Shown one piece after another: positions 58,315 to 64,000 of a DNA stretch of 64,000 nucleotides. The DNA is from Anaerolineales bacterium UBA2317 (lineage in GTDB: Bacteria; Chloroflexota; Anaerolineae; Anaerolineales; Villigracilaceae). Numbering within the stretch: the stretch's first letter is position 1; each line of letters opens with the position of its first letter. A model generated the notes under the pieces. That model did no database searches, was not told the DNA's origin, and saw only the letters and a list, made by a program, of their open reading frames with translations. The stretch spans positions 3,685-67,684 of the forward strand of contig DDVH01000052.1 in NCBI GenBank assembly GCA_002345215.1, written 5' to 3'. Both the position numbers and the translations under genes were made by a program.

Positions 58315-58551
58315 TTCAATTGCCCTTCTGTTGATATATAAAGGAACGACCACCGGTTTGCTTTATACTACTTCGTGGCACAAGCCTGCGCCGGGGTGGC
58401 GAAGCCGTTCAACCAGAATATTGCATAACAGCATTATACATTCGTCAATTTACAAGAGCAAGAACCCACCTCCCACTTTCCACTTTCCACTTTCTACTCC
58501 ACCATTTCGAGTAAAATATCCCCGTTCTTACTTTATTTCACGAGGTTATTA
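58315..58551. other. Intergenic stretch with G+C-rich block and heptad array
   Basis: Between the divergent membrane gene and ridA. It holds a G+C-rich, partly palindromic block (58373-58410, CTTCG and CGAAG at its ends) and an array of three TTTCYAC heptamers at 58477-58497. A TAAAAT lies at 58510, some 40 bases before the ridA start, and could be its -10 box. No RNA gene was recognised. Confidence 0.5.
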
Positions 58552-58935
58552 ATGAAAAAGAAAGTTATCCACTCCGATAAAGCCCCCAAAGCCATTGGAC
58601 CCTACTCACAAGCCATCAAAACCGATTCAATGGTTTATACAGCAGGTCAAATTGGTTTTGACCCTGCCAGCATGGAAATTGTCGCAGGTGGGGTAGAAGC
58701 AGAAACCCGCCAAGCACTCACCAACCTAAAAAACATTTTAGAAGCCGCAGGTTCAGGGCTTGAACATGTCGTCAAAACCACAGTGTTTTTGCAAGATATG
58801 GCGGATTTCCCCAAAATGAACGCAATTTATACCGAATATTTTCACGAGAATCCGCCAGCCCGCAGTACTGTTCAAGTTGCCGCACTTCCCAAAGGTGCAT
58901 TGGTTGAAATTGAAGCAGTTGCCTTACTTGCATAA
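58552..58935 (+). CDS. ridA: RidA family enamine/imine deaminase
   Basis: Hydrolyses reactive 2-aminoacrylate and related imines formed by PLP enzymes. 127 residues, trimer-forming fold. Landmarks: APKAIGPYSQAIKT, VYTAGQIGFDPASM, QALTNLKNILEAAGSGLEHVVKTTVFL, and the active-site Arg in NPPARSTVQVAALPKGALVEIEAVA. The start has an AGG seven bases upstream (CGAGG). Confidence 0.95.
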   Translation: MKKKVIHSDKAPKAIGPYSQAIKTDSMVYTAGQIGFDPASMEIVAGGVEAETRQALTNLKNILEAAGSGLEHVVKTTVFLQDMADFPKMNAIYTEYFHENPPARSTVQVAALPKGALVEIEAVALLA

Positions 58936-58960
58936 TTAGGATTATTTCAAAAAGAATCTC

Positions 58961-59031
58961 ACCACAGAGAACACTGAGTTCACAGAGAAATACAAAACAA
59001 AAACCTCTGTGTTCTTTGTGGGCTCTGTGGT
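58961..59031. repeat. CCACAGAG-type inverted repeat
   Basis: ACCACAGAGAACACTGAG faces CTCTGTGTTCTTTGTGGGCTCTGTGGT across an AAACAAAAA centre. It ends 11 bases before the glycosyltransferase start. Confidence 0.82.
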
Positions 59032-59042
59032 AAATTTTGAAA

Positions 59043-60053
59043 ATGCAAAACCTTCCTTTCGTCTCTATTATCGTCCCTTGTTATAACGAAGAAAAAACCA
59101 TTCAGCATTTATTGAATGGTATTTTTTCGCAAACCTATCCACGAGAAAAAATGGAAGTCGTCATTTCAGATGGTTTATCTACCGATGGAACGATTCAAGC
59201 CATTGAAGCATTTCAACAAAATCATCAAGGCTTACAAATTCGCGTGGTGATGAATCAAGCGAGGACAATTCCTTCAGGTTTGAATCAAGCCATCACTGAG
59301 TCAAGAGGCGAGATTATCATCCGCTTAGATGCACACTCCATGCCGATTCCTGAATATGTACAAAGATGTGTATTCGCGCTTCAATCAAACAAAGGGACAA
59401 ATGTTGGAGGCGTCTGGGAAATTCGCTCAGGGTCAGCCACTTGGATTGCAGAATCAATTTCGTTAGCGGCGGCGCATCCGCTCGGCGTAGGTGACGCGAT
59501 GTATCGCTTGAATGCAAGTGCTGGCGCAGTGGATACAGTTCCATTTGGTTCTTTTTATAAAAGTTTGATTGAAAAAATCGGTGGCTTTGATGAAACCCTA
59601 TTAGCCAATGAAGATTATGAATTCAATACGCGTGTGCGCGAATCAGGTGGCATTGTTTATCTTGACCCTGAAATTCGTTCAGTATATTTTTCACGCAGTA
59701 CGTTAAAACAATTAGCCATTCAATATTTTCGCTACGGCTTTTGGAAGTTAAAAATGCTCAAACGCTATCCGCACACCTTGCGATGGCGGCAAGCATTGCC
59801 GCCCGTTTTTGTGTTAAGCCTTCTCGCGTGGGTTGTGTTATCCTTGTGGTTGCCGATTGCATTTTATTTATTGGTTGTGCAATTATTTCTATATTTTTTT
59901 ATTTTGGGGTTCGCAGGCTTACGGCTTGCATTTGTCAAAAAGAAAGGGTACTTCATTTTAGGAATTCCGCTTGCCATCGCGACCATGCACATTGCGTGGG
60001 GCGCAGGTTTTTTATGGAGCGGCATTTCAAGTTTGTTTAATAAAAATGGCTGA
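59043..60053 (+). CDS. Family 2 glycosyltransferase
   Basis: 336 residues. GT-A fold with VSIIVPCYNEEKTI at the start, ISDGLSTDGT (nucleotide-binding Asp), IIIRLDAHSMPIPEYV (D-x-H in place of the usual D-x-D), FGSFYKSLIEKIGGFDE and NEDYEFNTRVRESG (catalytic Asp region). Three C-terminal hydrophobic segments (about 258-325) anchor it in the membrane. The chosen ATG at 59043 follows a CCACAGAG repeat. It overlaps the next gene by eight bases, beginning a polysaccharide assembly locus. Confidence 0.9.
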   Translation: MQNLPFVSIIVPCYNEEKTIQHLLNGIFSQTYPREKMEVVISDGLSTDGTIQAIEAFQQNHQGLQIRVVMNQARTIPSGLNQAITESRGEIIIRLDAHSMPIPEYVQRCVFALQSNKGTNVGGVWEIRSGSATWIAESISLAAAHPLGVGDAMYRLNASAGAVDTVPFGSFYKSLIEKIGGFDETLLANEDYEFNTRVRESGGIVYLDPEIRSVYFSRSTLKQLAIQYFRYGFWKLKMLKRYPHTLRWRQALPPVFVLSLLAWVVLSLWLPIAFYLLVVQLFLYFFILGFAGLRLAFVKKKGYFILGIPLAIATMHIAWGAGFLWSGISSLFNKNG

Positions 60054-61485
60054 TATTTATAGACCTTCATTGCGTTTGCGCCCCGGCGAACAACGTTCCA
60101 TTTTGTTGCTGGGCGATTTTATTGCATCGGTTGGTGCAATGGCTGGCGCAATTTATTTTTGGTATGAATACTTACTCTACAACTTAATCGAAAGCGGTCT
60201 TCCACAAGGCAGAGCAGAACGGCTCATTCAAATTGATGTACCGTTTTGGTTTTATCTTTTACCTTTGGTTTGGTTATTGTTGATGATTGAGTCCTATGAC
60301 GTACACACCGCAGGCGATTGGCGTAAAACGTTACGTGGCATTGCTGTTGCGCCAATTGTGGGCTTATTAGGTTACTCTCTGATTTTTACATTTAACACCG
60401 ACCCAACCTCTCTGCCACGTATTGCAGTGGGTGCATTTCTCGTACTCGCTTCTTTCTTGACCTTGGCTTGGCGTGGTGCCTTCATCCGAATCTACACCTC
60501 ATCAGGGTTAACACGCCGTGTGTTAATCGTCGGTGCTGGGAAAGCCGGGCGTTCTTTGGTAGATGCCTACCGAAAAATTTCGCCACTTCCTTTTCAATTA
60601 ATCGGCTTTATTGATGATGATCCTGCCAAGAAAAAATATTCTTATCAAAATTACTTTGTTATTGGTGATAGCGAACATTTATTAGATATTGTAGAAGAGT
60701 ATCGAATTTCTGATGTGGTCGTAGCGATTAATGGCGAAATTAAAGGCGAGACCTTTCAAACTATATTAGATGTGCAAGAACAAGGCATCGAAGTGATGCG
60801 AATGCCGATTCTGTACGAAGAATTAACACAACGTGTGCCTATTGAACATCTCGAATCCGATTGGGTGATTCGTTCGTTTGTTGATCAAGTACGAGTCAGC
60901 GCGATGTATGAATTATCAAAACGTTTAATGGATATCTTGGGTGGCGTTCTCGGCACAATCATTTTTGTGATTGTATTTCCATTTATATCATTAGCTATCG
61001 TATTAGAAACAGGCTTTCCTATTTTTTATTCTCAGCCACGTTTAGGAAAAGGTGCAATCTTATTTAATATTTACAAATTTCGCACAATGAAACAGAATGC
61101 TGAAGAAGATGGAATTAAGAATGCGCAAGAAAATGATCCGCGCGTAACTCGTGTAGGCAGTTTTTTGCGTAAAACTCGTTTAGATGAAATGCCTCAATTT
61201 TGGAATGTGTTACGTGGTGAAATGAGTTTAGTAGGTCCGCGTGCCGAAAGACCTGAGTTAGTAGCAGAATATCAAAAACAAATTCCGTTTTATCGTGCTA
61301 GATTATTAGTAAAGCCCGGTCTCACAGGTTGGGCGCAAATAAATTATGGTTATGTTGCTACAATTAAAGAAACTGTAGTCAAACTTGAATATGATTTGTA
61401 CTACATCAAACACCGTACTTTGGGCATGGATTTTAGTATTGTGCTTCGGACAATCGGTACTGTGATCAGAAGGACAGGTAGATAA
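60046..61485 (+). CDS. Polyprenyl-phosphate sugar-1-phosphate transferase
   Basis: Transfers a sugar-1-phosphate to undecaprenyl phosphate, starting a glycan repeat unit. 479 residues from the ATG at 60046; a start 75 bases earlier would only read another frame of the preceding gene. Four N-terminal membrane helices, a nucleotide-binding-like CoA_binding_3 domain (RVLIVGAGKAGRSLVDAYRKI, FIDDDPAKK), a reentrant helix at LGGVLGTIIFVIVFPFISL, and the catalytic bacterial sugar transferase domain: IYKFRTMKQNAEEDG, TRLDEMPQFWNVLRGEMSLVG, PRAERPE, and KPGLTGWAQINYGY. The donor sugar is unknown. The epimerase gene follows without a gap. Confidence 0.93.
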   Translation: MADIYRPSLRLRPGEQRSILLLGDFIASVGAMAGAIYFWYEYLLYNLIESGLPQGRAERLIQIDVPFWFYLLPLVWLLLMIESYDVHTAGDWRKTLRGIAVAPIVGLLGYSLIFTFNTDPTSLPRIAVGAFLVLASFLTLAWRGAFIRIYTSSGLTRRVLIVGAGKAGRSLVDAYRKISPLPFQLIGFIDDDPAKKKYSYQNYFVIGDSEHLLDIVEEYRISDVVVAINGEIKGETFQTILDVQEQGIEVMRMPILYEELTQRVPIEHLESDWVIRSFVDQVRVSAMYELSKRLMDILGGVLGTIIFVIVFPFISLAIVLETGFPIFYSQPRLGKGAILFNIYKFRTMKQNAEEDGIKNAQENDPRVTRVGSFLRKTRLDEMPQFWNVLRGEMSLVGPRAERPELVAEYQKQIPFYRARLLVKPGLTGWAQINYGYVATIKETVVKLEYDLYYIKHRTLGMDFSIVLRTIGTVIRRTGR

Positions 61486-62409
61486 ATGAAATATCTAATC
61501 ACAGGCGGAGCGGGCTTCATCGGCTCACATATTGCAAATACACTTTTGAAAAGTGGAAAAGAAGTTCGCATCTTTGATAATTTTTCATCAGGGAAAAGAG
61601 AAAACTTGCAAGGCTTAGATGTCGAAATCATAGAGGGTGATTTGCGAAATGATGACGATGTAAACAAAGCAACAAAAAATATTGACATTATTTTTCATGA
61701 AGCGGCTTTTGTTTCGGTTCCAGAATCAATGGAAAAGCCACAAGAATGTTTAGATGTCAACGTGACGGGAACGTCGAAGCTGTTTGAAGCAGCTCGGAGG
61801 TCAGGGGTGAAGCGTGTGGTGGTTGCATCCAGTGCCGCAGTGTACGGCGATTCAGAAGCATATCCATTATCAGAAGATACACCTTTGAAACAATTATCGC
61901 CGTATGCGGTTTCAAAACGAATTGACGAAATGTATGCAGAGTTATTTACGAATCAATTTGGTTTGGAAGTTGTGGCGTTGAGATATTTCAATGTCTATGG
62001 TCCGCGCCAAAGACCTGACTCAATGTATGCCGCCGCCGTGCCAATTTTTATCCGCAGAATTTTAGATAACAAACCAATCACAGTTTATGGTGATGGCGGA
62101 CAAACGCGCGATTTGGTAAATGTAAAAGATGTTGTGCAAGCGAATTTATTAGCATCGGAACACCCAAACGCGCCCGGACAAATCTTCAATGTTTGTACTG
62201 GTGTTGAAACAAAATTACTGGATTTGCTTGATATTCTTTACAAAATTTTTCCGAATGCTCCAAAGCATGTTCATGCCGAACCTCGAGCAGGTGATATTTA
62301 TCGTTCTATTGGAACACCGAAGAAAATTATGGAAACACTTGGTTTCAAACCGCAAGTTTCTTTAGCAGATGGTTTAGCCGAAGCCGTGGAAGTAATGCGT
62401 AATTCGTAA
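61486..62409 (+). CDS. NAD-dependent UDP-sugar 4-epimerase
   Basis: 307 residues of the extended SDR family. YLITGGAGFIGSHIANTL (NAD site), FDNFSSGKRENL, FHEAAFVSVPES, catalytic SSAAVYGDSE and YAVSKRIDEMYAE (Tyr-x3-Lys), RYFNVYGPRQRPDS, and VYGDGGQTRDLVNVKDVV. The segments fit UDP-GlcNAc/UDP-Glc 4-epimerases of polysaccharide loci (WbpP/GalE type). Its start abuts the stop of the transferase gene. Confidence 0.92.
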   Translation: MKYLITGGAGFIGSHIANTLLKSGKEVRIFDNFSSGKRENLQGLDVEIIEGDLRNDDDVNKATKNIDIIFHEAAFVSVPESMEKPQECLDVNVTGTSKLFEAARRSGVKRVVVASSAAVYGDSEAYPLSEDTPLKQLSPYAVSKRIDEMYAELFTNQFGLEVVALRYFNVYGPRQRPDSMYAAAVPIFIRRILDNKPITVYGDGGQTRDLVNVKDVVQANLLASEHPNAPGQIFNVCTGVETKLLDLLDILYKIFPNAPKHVHAEPRAGDIYRSIGTPKKIMETLGFKPQVSLADGLAEAVEVMRNS

Positions 62410-62414
62410 CTTAA

Positions 62415-64000
62415 ATGTCCTCTCGCACTCACATTCGCAATCGTTTTGTCTTAATAGGTGATATCGCCCTCATCATCGTTTCGGTGTTGGGAAGTTTTGC
62501 TTTAAGACTCGATGTGAGTCAATTACCGTTTTATTTCCCAGCAGTTTTGATAATGTGTGCAGTTGCACTGATTGTAAAAATCCCAACCTATTATTTTTTT
62601 GGTTTATATCGCCGCTTGTGGATGTATGCTAGCACGAATGAATTGAGATTAATCACAATTGCTGTCACAACCGCTTCTGTCTTGACCTCTGGCTTGATGT
62701 TGTTACTAATTGCATTTGATTTAATCAAACCCGGTATGCCACGTTCTGCCTTAGGCATTGACTGGTTAATTTCCTTAATCCTTATTGGTGGTTCACGATT
62801 TGCATTAAGAATCCTTGCGGAACAAAATAATAATTTAAGCAATGGCAAAACTCGCCATGCTTTGATTCTCGGAGCAGGTGATGCTGGCGCATTAGTCGTG
62901 CGCGAATTGCAAAAATCATCACAATTAAATTTAGTTCCAATTGGGTTTTTAGATGATGACCCTGCCAAACAGAATCATCAAATTTATGGCGTTTCAGTGA
63001 TCGGCAAAATTGAACAATTAGAAAAAACTTTAGATACCAAACAAGTAGATGAGGTCATCATTGCGATTCCTTCCGCACCTGGCAGAATTATTCGCTTGGT
63101 CAATGATGTATGTAGAAGAAAAGGCATCACCTCACGTATTATTCCGGGAATTTATGAATTAATTGGTGGGAAAGTCAGCGTCAATCGTTTACGTGAGGTA
63201 GATATTACCGATTTGCTTCGCCGTGAGCCCGTAAAAATTGATGACCAATTAATTGGTTCAATTCTCACGAACAAGAGAATCTTAGTCACTGGTGCAGGCG
63301 GTTCAATTGGTAGCGAAATTTGTAGACAAGTTGCGCGTTGGAATCCAAGCCAATTAATTTTATTGGGGCATGGTGAAAATAGTATCTTTGAATCGTTTAT
63401 GGAGATTAAAGAAGATTTTGCTTCATTGACTATTCATCCAGTCATTGCCGATGTGCGTGATAAAAATCGTATTGAAGAAATTTTCAAAACTTATCAACCT
63501 GAAGTTGTATTTCACGCCGCCGCACATAAACATGTGCCGTTAATGGAAATCAATGTTGAGGAAGCGGTCACGAACAATGTGTTGGGTACAAGAAATGTCG
63601 TTGAAACAGCAAGCAAGCATAAAGTAGAAAGAGTCGTTTTTATATCCACAGATAAAGCCGTCAATCCAATCAGCATCATGGGTGCAACAAAACGTCTCGC
63701 TGAAATGATTGTCTTAGATAGCGCGCATAAAAATCATCTCGCGTATTCGGTTGTGCGTTTTGGAAATGTGTTGGGTTCGCGTGGAAGTGTTGTACCAATT
63801 TTTAAAAATCAAATTGCGCGTGGTGGTCCTGTTTTAGTTACGCATCCTGACATGCAAAGATATTTTATGACCATTCCTGAAGCGGTGCATTTGGTTTTGC
63901 AAGCCGCATCCATGGGTAAAGGTGGCGAAGTGTTTATGCTCAACATGGGTGAGCAAGTTCGTATTTTGGATTTGGCTGAAGATTTGATTCGTTTATCAGG
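62415..64000 (+). CDS. CapD/FlaA1-like nucleotide-sugar epimerase/dehydratase, 3' end cut off
   Basis: Open from ATG at 62415 to the window end (528 codons). Four N-terminal membrane helices (about 10-110) lead to a first Rossmann domain with ALILGAGDAGALVVREL and GFLDDDPAKQ, then the catalytic domain RILVTGAGGSIGSEICRQ, VFHAAAHKHVPLMEIN, FISTDKAVNPISIMGATKR (catalytic Lys with Met replacing Tyr, typical of this 4,6-dehydratase group), and RFGNVLGSRGSVVPIF. Such enzymes make UDP-4-keto-6-deoxy sugars for capsule or glycoprotein glycans. It follows the epimerase by five bases. Confidence 0.93.
   Translation, partial: MSSRTHIRNRFVLIGDIALIIVSVLGSFALRLDVSQLPFYFPAVLIMCAVALIVKIPTYYFFGLYRRLWMYASTNELRLITIAVTTASVLTSGLMLLLIAFDLIKPGMPRSALGIDWLISLILIGGSRFALRILAEQNNNLSNGKTRHALILGAGDAGALVVRELQKSSQLNLVPIGFLDDDPAKQNHQIYGVSVIGKIEQLEKTLDTKQVDEVIIAIPSAPGRIIRLVNDVCRRKGITSRIIPGIYELIGGKVSVNRLREVDITDLLRREPVKIDDQLIGSILTNKRILVTGAGGSIGSEICRQVARWNPSQLILLGHGENSIFESFMEIKEDFASLTIHPVIADVRDKNRIEEIFKTYQPEVVFHAAAHKHVPLMEINVEEAVTNNVLGTRNVVETASKHKVERVVFISTDKAVNPISIMGATKRLAEMIVLDSAHKNHLAYSVVRFGNVLGSRGSVVPIFKNQIARGGPVLVTHPDMQRYFMTIPEAVHLVLQAASMGKGGEVFMLNMGEQVRILDLAEDLIRLS

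Noticed and set aside
58360..58440. Possible integron attC site (G+C-rich imperfect palindrome with GCATAAC) near an A+T-rich orphan membrane gene
   Set aside because: The core sites do not fit the RYYYAAC / GTTRRRY consensus pair, the palindrome is weak, and no integrase or second cassette is visible.
59971..60045. Longer start for the sugar-phosphate transferase
   Set aside because: The added residues are a shadow frame of the preceding glycosyltransferase gene.
1..64000. CRISPR arrays, insertion sequences, prophage genes
   Set aside because: No direct repeats with regular spacers, no transposase, integrase or phage structural genes were seen; the repeats present are palindromic or heptad arrays without 25-40 base spacers.

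Overview
The window is a gene-dense, A+T-leaning bacterial chromosome segment with about 62 protein genes, one RNase P RNA gene and one tRNA-Val(CAC) gene. No stretch longer than 300 bases lacks a gene. Gene content and style suggest Chloroflexota, probably class Anaerolineae: CdaA next to a two-domain CoaE, a MacB-type exporter mixed with GAF kinases, many lipoproteins with Thr/Pro-rich linkers, DUF3048, DUF2905, DUF2721 and a family-5 uracil-DNA glycosylase. That placement is inference from family recognition. Comparison of ruvB, recJ and rnpB would settle it.

Layout. 1-7.5 kb: cdaA (cut by the left edge), coaE with an extra GNAT-like domain, rnpB with a partial second copy of its 3' end, an EAL phosphodiesterase, an orphan HypA-like protein, a TolB-like lipoprotein, an SDR and recJ. 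7.6-11 kb: seven small, mostly unknown membrane or DUF genes. 11-14.8 kb: tgt, uppP, an M20 peptidase and a lipoprotein whose signal peptide is made of repeat DNA. 14.9-25 kb: one co-directional block with two LolD/MacB-type ATPases (the second carrying a cyclic-nucleotide-binding-like domain), a REC-GAF kinase, a lone receiver, a GAF-GAF kinase-REC protein, a double-FtsX permease and an HlyD-type lipoprotein adaptor. It looks like an exporter wired to its own phosphorelay. 25-35 kb: ruvB, DUF2905, queA, uracil-DNA glycosylase, two alpha/beta hydrolases, an S51-like protein with a CysRS-like tail, deoA and a large TPR/Trp-Leu-motif protein. 35-43.5 kb: ndk, an unknown lipoprotein bracketed by inverted repeats, rsfS (apparently with a CTG start), thpR, a receiver, DUF1684, ECF sigma plus zinc anti-sigma, tRNA-Val, LysM-M23 peptidase, MFS exporter and SRAP. 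43.5-52.3 kb: PAS kinase, selB, a coiled-coil protein and three antiporter-like membrane subunits. 52.4-64 kb: DUF3048, zinc-ribbon and CapA lipoprotein/membrane genes, MenC-like enolase, ridA and the start of a polysaccharide locus (GT2, sugar-phosphate transferase, 4-epimerase, CapD-like, cut by the right edge).

The most unusual feature is the DNA between and at the ends of genes. At least fifteen sites carry degenerate tandem arrays with a 7-base period, usually three to five units and often arranged as two complementary arms. Most sites have their own heptamer. Several run into coding sequence: they form a signal peptide, the C-termini or stop codons of several proteins, and an internal insertion in QueA. 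A nine-base analogue forms the N-terminus of the DUF3048 lipoprotein. Four other families of palindromic repeats (GAAGCAATC, GGTCTCGATA/CTACTCGACC, CCACAGAG and GTAGGG types) sit in the gaps, one nested inside another.

A second recurring signal is a TATAAT or TAAAAT box ending only 6-10 bases before an ATG with no Shine-Dalgarno sequence. This is seen at six genes and suggests leaderless transcripts.
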